Shown in pieces: positions 33,520 to 43,096 of a stretch of DNA of 64,000 nt; position 1 is the first letter of the stretch, and each line of letters opens with the position of its first letter. Both the position numbers and the translations under genes were made by a program. Location of the stretch: NCBI RefSeq assembly GCF_000021805.1, contig NC_011726.1, positions 2,170,001-2,234,000 on the forward strand, in the 5' to 3' direction. Below the pieces are notes generated by a model. It ran no database searches. It was not told the DNA's origin and saw nothing but the letters and a program-made list of their open reading frames with translations. The DNA comes from Rippkaea orientalis PCC 8801 (GTDB lineage Bacteria > Cyanobacteriota > Cyanobacteriia > Cyanobacteriales > Microcystaceae).

Positions 33520-34473
33520 TCACGAAGATCGAGGAATCCCATTTAATTCGAGAACATCATCAATGGTTGAACAATAATTTTTTAACCCAAACGTTGTAGG
33601 AGTAACGGGATCTTTGTAGGTAAAATGACGATAATTAATGGAAAAGCGATCCCAATCTTCCATCCGCAAACGAAACACCGCAATAAAGAAGTTTGCTAAG
33701 GCAATATATAAAGGAATTTGTAAATAAATTTTCTTATTAAGATAGCGACAAATTTCGTGAATAGCTTCATTCACTGTCGTTTTTTTATTCCCTAAAACTA
33801 ATTGTCTCTTGTCCACCTTAGAAGGAGGATGATCCACTAGATAGTTAACGACTGTAGCAATATCTTGAGCATGGATATAATGAAAACTGCCATCTGCTTT
33901 AAACCAGCGAATTAAGTCTATCCATTTAATCACATCAGAAAACCCTCCCGATAGATGGGAATAGGGTTTATTTTCTTCCCCTCCAAACACCAAAGTAGGG
34001 AAAACAGTGGTCACTTTAGACGCAATTGGTAAGTCTAATAATTTTGTGTAACAAGCGTACTTAGTTCTAATATAGTTAGTTCCTAATTCCCCTGCTTCGG
34101 GTAAAGGTTGATTATTTTGATCTAAAATACTTGCAGTAGAAAAATAAATAATTTGTTCACATACTTGGGAATCAAGGGAATTAATCAATTCTAATGTTTT
34201 GACTACATTAATTTGATATGATTCGCTAATTCCCCCCCAACTGGTAGCCGCTAAAATAGCCACATCAATCGTTTTTAATAGATCTTTAAATTGGTCAACA
34301 GTTTGCATATCTCCCGTTAAAATATGAATGTTAGGACGGGACTGATAATTAAATTTAAGTTTATCGGGATTTCTGACTAATAAAAACAGTTCATGATCCG
34401 TTTTTTCAATTAACCCTTCAGCGATATAATGACCAATACAACCACTCGATCCCGTAAAAAAAATGCGTTTCAT
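33520..34473 (-). CDS. NAD-dependent epimerase/dehydratase (extended SDR)
   Basis: The 317-aa protein has the Rossmann glycine motif FTGSSGCIGHYI near residue 6, DVAILAATSWGG near 70 and the catalytic Tyr-x-x-x-Lys as NYIRTKYACYTK near 133. This is an extended short-chain dehydrogenase acting on a nucleotide sugar or similar substrate; the substrate-binding C-terminal half is divergent so no reaction can be named. No signal peptide. A spacer with a small hairpin precedes it on the right side of the pmbA gene, and the GST-like gene lies 114 bases upstream on the same strand. Confidence 0.85.
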   Translation of the reverse strand: MKRIFFTGSSGCIGHYIAEGLIEKTDHELFLLVRNPDKLKFNYQSRPNIHILTGDMQTVDQFKDLLKTIDVAILAATSWGGISESYQINVVKTLELINSLDSQVCEQIIYFSTASILDQNNQPLPEAGELGTNYIRTKYACYTKLLDLPIASKVTTVFPTLVFGGEENKPYSHLSGGFSDVIKWIDLIRWFKADGSFHYIHAQDIATVVNYLVDHPPSKVDKRQLVLGNKKTTVNEAIHEICRYLNKKIYLQIPLYIALANFFIAVFRLRMEDWDRFSINYRHFTYKDPVTPTTFGLKNYCSTIDDVLELNGIPRSS

Positions 34474-34587
34474 TAGCTGTTTTAACTATAAATCATTAAC
34501 CTAAAAGAAGTAGCCTCCCGATTTGTGATCAGAAGACTCATACAGATTAACAAAAATTTGATAAAATTGCTCAGCTATTTCACTACG

Positions 34588-35793
34588 TCAAGCTTGTTTG
34601 AGTGCCTTCGCAAACTGAGCCGGGTCTTGATCCCGTCGATGGTTTACAGGAATGGGAGTCCCTTGCTGATCCCCGACTAGAGAGGCCGTTTCTTCAATGG
34701 CTTGGCGCAACCTTTTGGCAGCATAGATAGACATATCCCTAGGAACACTAATGCGATCGCGTAAATAGCGTAGACCGAGATCAGACCCTTGGGGGGGTAA
34801 ACAGATTTGGTCTGTCATCATCTTGGTTAAGGCACAACGCAGGGCAATATCAAACAACTGATCATCGGCTGGATTAATGCGGATGAGGTTGTCACGGTGT
34901 TTCATCACCCGTTGGAGGGCTTCAGTACGCGAGGTTTTTGGTTCTGGGTAACTCACATCCGGTAGTCCCAACCACGGTCCATGATCCACCCTGGCTTTAT
35001 TAATTAACATCTGAGGTGTCCCATTTTCGTAGCATCCTCCCATCTGCGGCGGGAGATCGTGGGCGTGGGTATGAAAATCACTTTGGGTTCCCCGATAGGT
35101 CTGTCGGTTTTCCATCCCATCAAACCAAGCTGCTAAACGGGGGTTTTCTTCCCGCAAGGAATAGCCTTTGTAGTAATAGAGACTGGCGTTCATCCGTTCG
35201 ACATAGGGCGTAAAGATAACATCGACTGTGCCAAATTCTTCGAGAAAATAGGGTCCAGGGGTCTGACTTAGGGCTTCTTCGACTTTTTCCACGATAGTGA
35301 TAAATTGCTCCCGGTTGCGCTGTTCTTGGGCGTTAGAACGACACAGCCAGGAACACCAAGCCCGAAATAGCGATCGCTCTAATTGTCGTAGGGGGATCAC
35401 CCGGCGATCGCTCATTGATTGGGTTAATGGACCAAAAACGCTTTCTAAGGACAGTAAAATGTCATCACTTTCGGTAATCAGACGGCCATCTAGCTCAAGG
35501 GCAGGGAGCATCCCAGAGGGGACTTTTCGCTTGTACCAACTCTCTTTTGTCCCATAACAGAACATAGTGACTTTTTCGATGCGGTAAGGGATTTGTTTTT
35601 CCTCAAGCCACAGCCAGACTTTTTGACAGTAGGGACACCAAGCATGGTGATCGCGGTAGAGGATGACTCGAACCTCTGATTCACTACGACCAAATAGGCG
35701 CAAACGGGCGTGAGCATTCGTTGGTCCATTGATAAAATCTCTCGGAAAATCGGCTAAGGACTCTAATTCAGACCACGATAGCGGGAGTGTCAT
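34588..35793 (-). CDS. Glutathione S-transferase family protein with long C-terminal extension
   Basis: I start it at the ATG at 35793, which has AAAGGT just upstream; a TTG 27 bases earlier is less likely. The 401-aa protein has an N-terminal thioredoxin-like GST domain: [21 protein letters not shown], with Cys-Pro-Tyr-Cys at the redox position, and [13 protein letters not shown], followed by a helical C-terminal GST domain. About 150 residues beyond the usual GST length hold [16 protein letters not shown] and a C-terminal helical part. The CPYC motif makes a thiol-transferase (Omega/glutaredoxin-like) activity more likely than conjugation. Cyanobacteria and plants share related long GSTs. 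Confidence 0.85.
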   Translation of the reverse strand: MTLPLSWSELESLADFPRDFINGPTNAHARLRLFGRSESEVRVILYRDHHAWCPYCQKVWLWLEEKQIPYRIEKVTMFCYGTKESWYKRKVPSGMLPALELDGRLITESDDILLSLESVFGPLTQSMSDRRVIPLRQLERSLFRAWCSWLCRSNAQEQRNREQFITIVEKVEEALSQTPGPYFLEEFGTVDVIFTPYVERMNASLYYYKGYSLREENPRLAAWFDGMENRQTYRGTQSDFHTHAHDLPPQMGGCYENGTPQMLINKARVDHGPWLGLPDVSYPEPKTSRTEALQRVMKHRDNLIRINPADDQLFDIALRCALTKMMTDQICLPPQGSDLGLRYLRDRISVPRDMSIYAAKRLRQAIEETASLVGDQQGTPIPVNHRRDQDPAQFAKALKQA

Positions 35794-35888
35794 GTTTACC
35801 TTTTTGAGCAATTCAACCAATGAGATTATCTATTTTAACCTTACCGGGTAAGCTGTTCGTCTTAAACCGTAAAATCCTCACCCGAAAC

Positions 35889-36015
35889 TTGTAGGGTGGT
35901 TTAGCCAAGCGTAACCCACCCCATCTAGATTGATCAATGATAGGTTACGGTGTTTTTGTTCCCTAAATGTATGGTGATATGCCATTACTATGGTTGCACC
36001 TAACCCATCCTACAA
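35889..36015. repeat. Imperfect terminal-inverted-repeat element (about 127 bp)
   Basis: TTGTAGGGTGGTTTAG (35889 on) and CTAACCCATCCTACAA (ending 36015) are inverted repeats with 14 of 16 matches, enclosing about 95 bases with no coding frame. This fills most of the spacer between the GST-like gene and the HMA2-like gene. It looks like a small non-autonomous element or an extended palindromic repeat. Confidence 0.6.
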
Positions 36016-36097
36016 TCTGAAGCCTGTTGCCTTACGGACTGTCATGGTAGCATAGTATTGAGAATTATTAGTATTAGCTTTTCAAGGCAAAGATAAA

Positions 36098-36652
36098 ATG
36101 AATAACGCAAAATTGCCTTCTGATTCCCTAGAGAATAATTCCTTGATTACTGCTCAAATTCTGAGTCAAACTCCTGGGAGGATGCGCCTTAGAGTTGCAC
36201 CTTCTTCCCACCGAATTAAGCAAATCAATCGAATTGTTGTTGATCTTAGAAATAACTTACCAATTGACCGCATCAAAGAAAATCTTGAGATTGGGACGAT
36301 TACTGTCTTTCACAATCCTCAATTAGTTAATGGTTCTAATATTCTTGAGCAATTAACCAATTTTGGGCTAATTTTTTCTAACATTCCCACAACATCCCCT
36401 AAAGTTACTCCTGATTACTCAAAAGCCGCTTTAGGAATTACTGAAGTTACCCAAACGTTGAACCAGCGTGTTAGACAAACCAGCGATGGTTTAGTAGATT
36501 TAGGATTTCTCATTCCCTTGGGTTTTGCTATTTTAGCTTGGCGACAATTAAGACTGAAAGGATGGCAATTAGATATCATTCCTTGGTATGTGTTAGCTTG
36601 GTATGCCTTCGATAGTTTTCTTAAGTTACAACCCATCAATCGCCGTTCCTAA
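36098..36652 (+). CDS. HMA2-like domain membrane protein
   Basis: The 184-aa protein has an HMA2-type ferredoxin-like fold: ILSQTPGRMRLRVAPSSHRI and TITVFHNPQLVNGSNILEQL, residues 18-90, without the CxxC metal site of classical HMA domains. The rest contains a membrane-spanning stretch (VDLGFLIPLGFAILAW near 135) and another short hydrophobic region near the end (IIPWYVLAWYAFDSFL). Proteins with HMA2 domains are common in cyanobacteria and are associated with metal or nutrient-related P-type transporters, but this one has no metal ligands visible. It precedes the WD40 gene by 134 bases. Confidence 0.75.
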   Translation: MNNAKLPSDSLENNSLITAQILSQTPGRMRLRVAPSSHRIKQINRIVVDLRNNLPIDRIKENLEIGTITVFHNPQLVNGSNILEQLTNFGLIFSNIPTTSPKVTPDYSKAALGITEVTQTLNQRVRQTSDGLVDLGFLIPLGFAILAWRQLRLKGWQLDIIPWYVLAWYAFDSFLKLQPINRRS

Positions 36653-36786
36653 AACAGCAAAATTAAAGTGTTAATTAAAGTTTAACGCATCCATAACCTA
36701 AGAGCGATCGCTTCTGTGATTTAACAGAGGAAGACAATCAAAACTCGCAGGTTGACAAGCAGTTTTATACTTCGATTCCCCTAAGA

Positions 36787-39132
36787 GTGTTATCAACATC
36801 TCCTAAATTTTCAATGCAGCAGTGGCTTAACTTATTCGTTAAATTTTCAAAACCTGTTTTGACTACCATCATCTATACAGGGATTAACACTTGGTTAGAT
36901 GTTTTACAAGAAAAAATTCAAGAACGTCATAGACAGAAAGCCAAAAGCTTTGTCAAGGCATTAGGAACAAAACAAAATCATTTTTATCAACAATCAATCA
37001 ATAATAATTTTGCCTCAAAAACGCCTCTAGACAAAGAAATTTATTCACCGATTCTGGTTGAACAAAAAAACTGGCCATTGCGGTTATCTGCTGAAAAAGT
37101 TTTAGAAAAAGTCGGTGATAATAATAGTTTAATTATTTTTTTAGCTCCTCCTCACAAAACTTTTCCAGAATTTTCTGATTTAGCCATCAACGCGACTGAT
37201 TTTGAACAAAAGCTTTCACAAAATTTACGAGAGTTTATCGAAAAAAAGTATTCTTTGTATGCCCCCAATAAAAAGATAGTATTTTTAGGAGAATTATGGC
37301 AACATAGTCATTTTTATGGAGAAACCAGTATTCAACTTTTATTCGAGCAACTTCAAACAATACCTTGTCTGATATTAGAGACAAAAATTCACGGACAAGA
37401 GATTCTTTTTAATGTAGTCTATTGGCAAAAAAATGCGCGAAAGTATAATTATTCAACGATTTTTAATTTTAACTATCAAAACTTTCTTAAAGAATCGGCA
37501 AAAACAAGAGTTTCTCAGTGGAAAAACACTCGTAGTCAGTTATTAAACTTGGGAAAAACCGATGAAGATCTGCAAAGATTAGGAGGAATTTGTGAACAAA
37601 ATTATGCGTTATTGGAAGAATTAGAAGTGTTAGAAAATGCAGGAATTAAGATAGAAAAATTAAAAGTAAGTTATCAATTTGATGCTGAAGATTATGAATT
37701 ATTATGTCAATTCTTAAGTGTGTGTCACTGTCTAATAGGGGGGTGGATTGCCGACATTCACTATTTAATCAACGACAATATTTCGCCCCATTTAGGGACT
37801 TGGTTATTATCATTAGGAGAAGTTTTTTCTAAGTTTGATAATCAATCATCAATTTTAGAAATGACAATTTATCTTTATGAAGATATTTTGACGGTATTAG
37901 GTCAGGAATCCTCTGAAGATGTGCCAGAATTAGCCTTGAAACTAGCTGAAAGTTTATTGAATTTATCAGATACTACTTGCAATTTTGAACCCCTTATCTA
38001 TTCCTTTACTTGTTGGCGAAACAAACATCAATTACCAGAAACACCAACGGTTGAACAATTAAAGCAAGTCCGATCAACCTTGAATCAAAAAGATCAAAAT
38101 TATTTAAGTCATCTTAAACAGTTTTTAGACAATTTAACCAATCATGACAAGCTTGAAAATATTCGAGAAATAGTCGATATATTAACCTCAAAAACAGCTA
38201 ATACTCAATTATCGAATCCTGAAAAATTTCAATTACAGCAAACTGTAACAACAGTTCCCGAAAAAGTCCTATTTATAGCTTGGGATAAAAAAGGGTATGA
38301 ATTGATTAGCCTAAAAGATAATCACTGTTTAAAATTATGGTATTTTGAACCTCAACAAGAATCTTTATTATTAACCCATCAATTTAATGATAATTCGGGT
38401 CAAATTTCAGTCGTTACTACGAGTGCAGATAGGCAATTTTTAGCCATTAGTCAAAACACTAACAAACGTAGTTATATTAAAGTTTTGCGATTATCAACCC
38501 GTCAAGTTCATCGGACTTTATTGGGTCATAAAAAGCCTATCTATGCCATGGCAATACACTTAGGGACTCATAGTTTTATTGCGAGTAGTTGTCATAAAAT
38601 CAAACTCTGGGATGTACAGACTGGAAAATCTTGGCTAACTTTATTTGGCCATAAAGAGGCCGTTTCCTGTTTAGCGATTAGTCGAGATGGTCAAACCTTA
38701 ATGAGTGGTAGTATGGACACAACCCTAAGAATTTGGAACCTCAACCAAGGCAGCTTGTGCAGAACCTTAACCGGCCATAGAGGAAAAATTAATACCGTTC
38801 TCTTAAGTGAAGATGGAAAAACCCTAATCAGTGGCAGTGCCGATAAAACCATTAAACTATGGGATATTAAGACAGGAAACCTCTTGCAAAGCTTAACAGG
38901 ACATTTAGGCAGTGTATCAACCCTTTGCCTTTATCACTCCTATCTGTTGAGTGGAGATGTCACTGGTCAAATTTATCTATGGGAACTGACCACAGGAAAA
39001 TTATTACAGACATTAGTTGCCCATGAGCAAACAATACAAACCCTTTCTATCAGTCCCGATGGACAAAGATTAATCAGTGGTTGTGTCGGGGGAAAAGTTC
39101 AATTATGGATGTTGCCTGTACTTACTTATTAG
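36787..39132 (+). CDS. WD40 repeat protein with an unrecognised N-terminal module
   Basis: A 781-aa protein. Residues 1-500 form an alpha/beta module I do not recognise, with no P-loop, including LIIFLAPPHKTFPEFSD, KIVFLGELWQHSHFYG and a helical part near 340-480. From about 500 on there are WD40 blades, at least five clear ones, with GH...WD signatures such as LTGHRGKINTV, LISGSADKTIKLWDIKTG and LQSLTGHLGSVST. The C-terminal propeller would bind partner proteins. Start uncertain: GTG at 36787 or ATG at 36814. WD40 fusions like this are typical of cyanobacterial signalling proteins. Confidence 0.8.
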   Translation: MLSTSPKFSMQQWLNLFVKFSKPVLTTIIYTGINTWLDVLQEKIQERHRQKAKSFVKALGTKQNHFYQQSINNNFASKTPLDKEIYSPILVEQKNWPLRLSAEKVLEKVGDNNSLIIFLAPPHKTFPEFSDLAINATDFEQKLSQNLREFIEKKYSLYAPNKKIVFLGELWQHSHFYGETSIQLLFEQLQTIPCLILETKIHGQEILFNVVYWQKNARKYNYSTIFNFNYQNFLKESAKTRVSQWKNTRSQLLNLGKTDEDLQRLGGICEQNYALLEELEVLENAGIKIEKLKVSYQFDAEDYELLCQFLSVCHCLIGGWIADIHYLINDNISPHLGTWLLSLGEVFSKFDNQSSILEMTIYLYEDILTVLGQESSEDVPELALKLAESLLNLSDTTCNFEPLIYSFTCWRNKHQLPETPTVEQLKQVRSTLNQKDQNYLSHLKQFLDNLTNHDKLENIREIVDILTSKTANTQLSNPEKFQLQQTVTTVPEKVLFIAWDKKGYELISLKDNHCLKLWYFEPQQESLLLTHQFNDNSGQISVVTTSADRQFLAISQNTNKRSYIKVLRLSTRQVHRTLLGHKKPIYAMAIHLGTHSFIASSCHKIKLWDVQTGKSWLTLFGHKEAVSCLAISRDGQTLMSGSMDTTLRIWNLNQGSLCRTLTGHRGKINTVLLSEDGKTLISGSADKTIKLWDIKTGNLLQSLTGHLGSVSTLCLYHSYLLSGDVTGQIYLWELTTGKLLQTLVAHEQTIQTLSISPDGQRLISGCVGGKVQLWMLPVLTY

Positions 39133-39211
39133 TTGACCATAGCAGGTTCGATAGAACCAAAATTAGCTATTATTTTGAATGAATTGTCATCCTAAATTGA
39201 GGAGAATTAAC

Positions 39212-40693
39212 GTGGATCTCCCACTGATTAGCCGAGCCCAAGAAAACCCAGAAAAAATAGCCATTGTCACCCCAGAAAACGCCTTTACCTATGGTGATTT
39301 ACTGGAAATTTCCCGTCAAATAGCAACTTGTTTGTTAAGCAATAGCCAAGACTTACAAGAACAACGAGTCGCCTTTGCTATCCCATCAGGATTTGAGTAT
39401 GTGGCGGTACAATGGGGCGTTTGGCGTGCCGGAGGAATAGCTGTTCCCTTGTGTACCTCCCATCCCCGACCCGAATTAGAGCACGTCATTTACGACTCCC
39501 AAGCCTCCATTATCATTGCTCATCCCAATTTTGAGCCGATTTTGCTTTCTATCGCCCAAGAAAAAGGATGTAGATTTTTGTTGACCACAGAGATACTATC
39601 AACGCAAGAAACCTCTTTACCAGAAATTAGCAGCGATCGCCGTGCCCTTATCCTCTATACTAGCGGGACAACCGGAAAACCCAAAGGAGTTGTCACCACC
39701 CATCAAAACATTCAAGCGCAAGTCACCAGCTTAATTGACGCTTGGGGGTGGACATCCGACGATAAAATTCTCCACGTCCTACCCTTGCACCACATCCACG
39801 GAATTATCAACCTCCTCACCTGTGCGCTGTGGTCAGGAGCCCAGTGTCATATCCTGCCAAAATTCGACGCTGAAGCCGTATGGACTCGCATTGGACAAGG
39901 CAACCTCACCCTATTTATGGCTGTTCCGACCATTTATGTTAAGCTCATCACTGCATGGGAAACCCTGCCCCCAGAACAACAAAAAGCCCTCTCTAAAGCC
40001 TGTAGCCAACTGCGCCTGATGGTTTCTGGTTCTGCTGCCTTACCCCTACAAGTCCTCAAAAAATGGCAGGACATCAGTGGTCATTTTCTGCTAGAACGCT
40101 ACGGTATGACCGAAATTGGCATGGCATTATCTAACCCCCTCAACGGTCAACGCATGGCCGGATATGTTGGTCAACTCTTGCCAGGCGTTGAAGTTCGCTT
40201 AGTTGATGAACAAGGACAATTAGTGCCATCAGGAACCCCAGGAGAAATACAAGTCAAAAGTCCAGGGGTTTTCCTCGAATATTGGCAAAAACCCGAAGCA
40301 ACCGCGAAAGCCTTTCAGGATGGCTGGTTCTGTACAGGGGATCTCGCCGTGGTGGAACAGGGCAACTATCGCATCTTAGGACGGCTTTCCGTTGATATTA
40401 TCAAAACGGGAGGGTACAAAGTATCAGCCTTAGAAATTGAAGAAACCCTACGAACTCATCCTGATATTAAAGATTGTGCCGTGGTGGGGGTTGAAGACGA
40501 AGAATGGGGTCAGCGCGTCTGTGGGGCGTTAGTATTGCACATTGGAAGCCATTTAACCCTCGAAAGTCTGAGAAATTGGGCTAAAGAAAGATTAGCCGTC
40601 TATAAGATCCCCACCAAAATCGTTACGTTAGACGATCTCCCCCGCAATGCCATGGGTAAAGTCACTAAACCTAAAGTCGTTGAGCTATTTTGA
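39212..40693 (+). CDS. AMP-forming acyl-CoA synthetase (malonyl-CoA synthetase-like)
   Basis: I choose the GTG at 39212 because GAGGAG lies 7 bases upstream; an ATG at 39179 has no such site. The 493-aa enzyme has the P-loop-like LILYTSGTTGKPKGVVTT, ERYGMTEIGMA (A8 region), WFCTGDLA, the hinge GRLSVDIIKTGGYKVSALEIEE and C-terminal Lys in LPRNAMGKVTKPKV, all of the adenylate-forming superfamily. It activates a carboxylic acid to an acyl-CoA via an acyl-adenylate. The sequence fits MatB/ACSF3-like malonyl- or small acyl-CoA synthetases best. It is followed at 40839 by the CBM20-SGNH gene on the same strand. Confidence 0.88.
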   Translation: MDLPLISRAQENPEKIAIVTPENAFTYGDLLEISRQIATCLLSNSQDLQEQRVAFAIPSGFEYVAVQWGVWRAGGIAVPLCTSHPRPELEHVIYDSQASIIIAHPNFEPILLSIAQEKGCRFLLTTEILSTQETSLPEISSDRRALILYTSGTTGKPKGVVTTHQNIQAQVTSLIDAWGWTSDDKILHVLPLHHIHGIINLLTCALWSGAQCHILPKFDAEAVWTRIGQGNLTLFMAVPTIYVKLITAWETLPPEQQKALSKACSQLRLMVSGSAALPLQVLKKWQDISGHFLLERYGMTEIGMALSNPLNGQRMAGYVGQLLPGVEVRLVDEQGQLVPSGTPGEIQVKSPGVFLEYWQKPEATAKAFQDGWFCTGDLAVVEQGNYRILGRLSVDIIKTGGYKVSALEIEETLRTHPDIKDCAVVGVEDEEWGQRVCGALVLHIGSHLTLESLRNWAKERLAVYKIPTKIVTLDDLPRNAMGKVTKPKVVELF

Positions 40694-40838
40694 AGAAAAG
40701 CAACGCCAATTGAGTAGCCCATAACTTGAATTGTATTGTCAAAAACATCAAGTCGTTTTTTAGCAACCGATTCATGGTAGAAAGTAAAGTTAGAAGCGTC
40801 CACGGTGGAAGTTTTTGCGTTTTCAAGAGAGAAACCCA

Positions 40839-41855
40839 ATGTATCGATTTCAGATAACGGCACACACGCAGGTAGGAGAATCCATCGCTATTGTGGGGAA
40901 CATCCCTGAGTTTGGCGAATGGGATGTCACCAAATGCTTAGAACTACGCACCAGTGGCGATCGCTATCCTCTGTGGTGGGTAGAGACGGATATCGACCTC
41001 AGTCCATTTTTAGATCCCGCCAACGACCAAAGAATCGAGTATAAATATGTGCGATTATACCCCGATGAAGGCGTGGAATGGGAAACCCAGGGGTCAAACC
41101 GTTGGCTACCCCTTGACCCTCAGCCGGGGTCTTTTACCATCACCGTAGAAGATGGCCAATTTGGTCGCGTACAACCGTGGCCCTTTGGTTACTGGGATGC
41201 ACCGAGGACACCTCTACCCAAAGCTAAAGACGGACTAAAAATTGTGGTCATCGGCAGTTCCGTCGCTGAAGGATACAACGCTTGGCTCTTTAAAGGGTGG
41301 GTTTGGCGGTTAGAACAAGCCTTAAATGCAAAATACGGACATCAGGTGGTCAATGTTTCCCAGTTAGGAACGAACATTACGACCACTATGGAACGGTTTT
41401 CTCGCGTTGTTCCTCCCGAAAAGCCCGATATTGTCATTATTTCCCTCTCTCTGGGCAATGAAGGACTGGCCTATTGTCCTCCCCACGAACGACCAGCCGT
41501 TCAGCGACGCTTTGAAACCGGATTACAGGAACTGGTCAAAATGACCCAAGACTTGGGAGCCATGCCCATGTTAGGAGCAGTCTATCCCCACGGAGACTAT
41601 ACCCCTGACCATAACTGGTTCCTACAGGATACTCACCAGCGAATGCGAAGCTGGGGGATTCCCCTTCTGAATTGGTTAGCCGCCTTAAATAACGGCCAAG
41701 GTCGCTGGAAACCGGGAATCTCCTTTGAACCCCCTCACCCGAATACGGAAGGACACCGTCTGATGTATGAAGCGATCGATCTGAGTCTCTTCAATGTTAC
41801 TCAGGCCGAATTAGCGCAAAAAAAAAAGGACTCCAGCCAGCAAAAGACGAAATAA
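40839..41855 (+). CDS. CBM20 starch-binding and SGNH hydrolase protein (zero-frame product)
   Basis: The ATG at 40839 follows GAGAGAAA. Residues 1-112 are a CBM20 carbohydrate-binding domain (ITAHTQVGESIAIVGNIPEFGEWDVTKCLEL, WETQGSNRWLPL). Residues 135-320 are an SGNH/GDSL hydrolase: block I IGSSVAEGY (with Ser), SLSLGNEG for block III and PPHPNTEGH for the catalytic Asp/His-type block V. It would deacylate a glucan-bound ester. The frame ends TAA at 41855 after an A10 run; a -1 slip there joins the DUF1796 domain. It follows the acyl-CoA synthetase by 145 bases. Confidence 0.88.
   Translation: MYRFQITAHTQVGESIAIVGNIPEFGEWDVTKCLELRTSGDRYPLWWVETDIDLSPFLDPANDQRIEYKYVRLYPDEGVEWETQGSNRWLPLDPQPGSFTITVEDGQFGRVQPWPFGYWDAPRTPLPKAKDGLKIVVIGSSVAEGYNAWLFKGWVWRLEQALNAKYGHQVVNVSQLGTNITTTMERFSRVVPPEKPDIVIISLSLGNEGLAYCPPHERPAVQRRFETGLQELVKMTQDLGAMPMLGAVYPHGDYTPDHNWFLQDTHQRMRSWGIPLLNWLAALNNGQGRWKPGISFEPPHPNTEGHRLMYEAIDLSLFNVTQAELAQKKKDSSQQKTK
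41818..41828 (+). promoter_or_regulatory. Candidate -1 frameshift site (A10 run, A AAA AAG heptamer)
   Basis: Ten A residues (41818-41827) followed by G. In the zero frame the codons are CAA AAA AAA AAG, so the slippery heptamer A AAA AAG (41822-41828) is in the correct phase, as in the dnaX site of Escherichia coli. After a -1 slip translation continues at GGA 41828 into the DUF1796 frame. No clear upstream Shine-Dalgarno-like stimulator or strong downstream stem was seen nearby. RNA polymerase slippage on A10, mutation or sequencing error are alternatives. Confidence 0.55.
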
Positions 41856-43096
41856 TCCTTTATTCCGACGAAAAGGGTTTTCAAATCGTTAGTGAGAGAC
41901 ATCAAAGAAGTTTACGAGTCATCAATACCTCAGAACATCCCTACACCCTTACTCCTTCGTGGACGGAACTGCAACAGCCCCTACAAACAACAGGAGTCTT
42001 AAAACCAGGGATCTATCTCTCTAAAACCGTCGCTCAATCAATCCCACAGTCTTTTTGGGTTCGAGACGACGGAAGCATTGAAACAACCCTTAATATCTTG
42101 CCTTCTGTCGATCTGGAATATTCCCCTGCTTTCGAGTTCTTTTCGCCTAAAATTTCCGAAATTTTATTTTACGACGGGCATTTAGGGATTTTAAAACAAG
42201 GCGATTTTCTCGTCCGAGTCATCAACGAATCTGACCACGAATACAGCATCCAACCCATGTGGAAAGAGGTGTGTCATGCCTTTAAACAGATGCCGAGTGG
42301 GGTCTACGTCGATGTTGTTGAACCCGATACCCCTTTTCGTACCATGATGATCGGTCAAGATGGACTAGAAAGTCGCGTTAAAGTCCCTCCCAAGTCGGCG
42401 GTATGCTTTGAATATCAATGCAAGTTATCGGATATCAGCCGTGTGGCGATTCTGCCATTAGGCGATCGCTGTGCTATTCGCATGGTGTTGCACAAAATGG
42501 AATACGATGGACCCGCCTATCCCTTTGACCTAACCCGGACGACGAATCTCAGCGATGTAGCTGATATTATTGAAAGTGGGTTTTGGGATATGTGGAACCC
42601 CGCTTTTCTCGACTACAACGATGAAGCTGGCCGAATTTACCATACTAAATGGACGGGTTTATCTTTTGCCCACGAAGTCGAAGAGACAGACGACCCAATT
42701 AACGATATGTCCCCAGTCTATGAACGTATGCGGACTCGTTATGAGGCGCGTTCGGCTCGTTTTTGGTACACCATTAATCATTGCGATGAAGTCCTGTTTA
42801 TTCGGACGGGTTTTGCAACGCGCAGCCAGGTCATCGATTTAGCCGATAAACTTGCAGAAAAATGTCAGGGAAAACCCTTCCGCATTATGATTATTTCGGC
42901 TCAGTCTAGCGACGAGTTTGCCGGACTTCCTAATGTTTTGCATTACAGTATGTATTTTAATCCCGATCAAATGTACGAAGATTTAGGCTACTGGATGCAC
43001 TGTACTAATGTCATGCGCTCTATCCTTGACTCGGTGGGAATATCGAGTAAAAATCTCTTTTGGTGTCCCCCTAAAATCCCCAAAAGTTCTATTTAG
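41828..43096 (+). CDS. DUF1796 papain-like cysteine peptidase part, read through by -1 frameshift
   Basis: An open frame of 422 residues starts at the slippery site and runs to the TAG at 43094-43096, with no in-frame ATG until 42257 and no ribosome site in front of the TTG at 42098. Thus it is best read as the continuation of the CBM20-SGNH protein, giving a 752-aa fusion. The first 150 residues are beta-rich. Then comes DUF1796, a putative papain-like cysteine peptidase, with LGDRCAIRMVLHKM (Cys), YPFDLTRTTNLSDV and FAHEVEETDD (His). It overlaps the sufU-like gene by 4 bases. Confidence 0.7.
   Translation, partial: GLQPAKDEIILYSDEKGFQIVSERHQRSLRVINTSEHPYTLTPSWTELQQPLQTTGVLKPGIYLSKTVAQSIPQSFWVRDDGSIETTLNILPSVDLEYSPAFEFFSPKISEILFYDGHLGILKQGDFLVRVINESDHEYSIQPMWKEVCHAFKQMPSGVYVDVVEPDTPFRTMMIGQDGLESRVKVPPKSAVCFEYQCKLSDISRVAILPLGDRCAIRMVLHKMEYDGPAYPFDLTRTTNLSDVADIIESGFWDMWNPAFLDYNDEAGRIYHTKWTGLSFAHEVEETDDPINDMSPVYERMRTRYEARSARFWYTINHCDEVLFIRTGFATRSQVIDLADKLAEKCQGKPFRIMIISAQSSDEFAGLPNVLHYSMYFNPDQMYEDLGYWMHCTNVMRSILDSVGISSKNLFWCPPKIPKSSI

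Noticed and set aside
39140-39162. tRNA T-arm-like GGTTC...GAACC
   Set aside because: No acceptor or anticodon arms fit around it; a short chance hairpin between two genes.
40600-40865. Minus-strand frames upstream of the CBM20-SGNH gene
   Set aside because: No ribosome site, overlap the acyl-CoA synthetase end and carry no family motif.
41993-42000. Downstream pairing partner of the slippery site (GGAGTCTT)
   Set aside because: About 160 bases from the site and with a bulge; too distant and weak to count as a frameshift stimulator.
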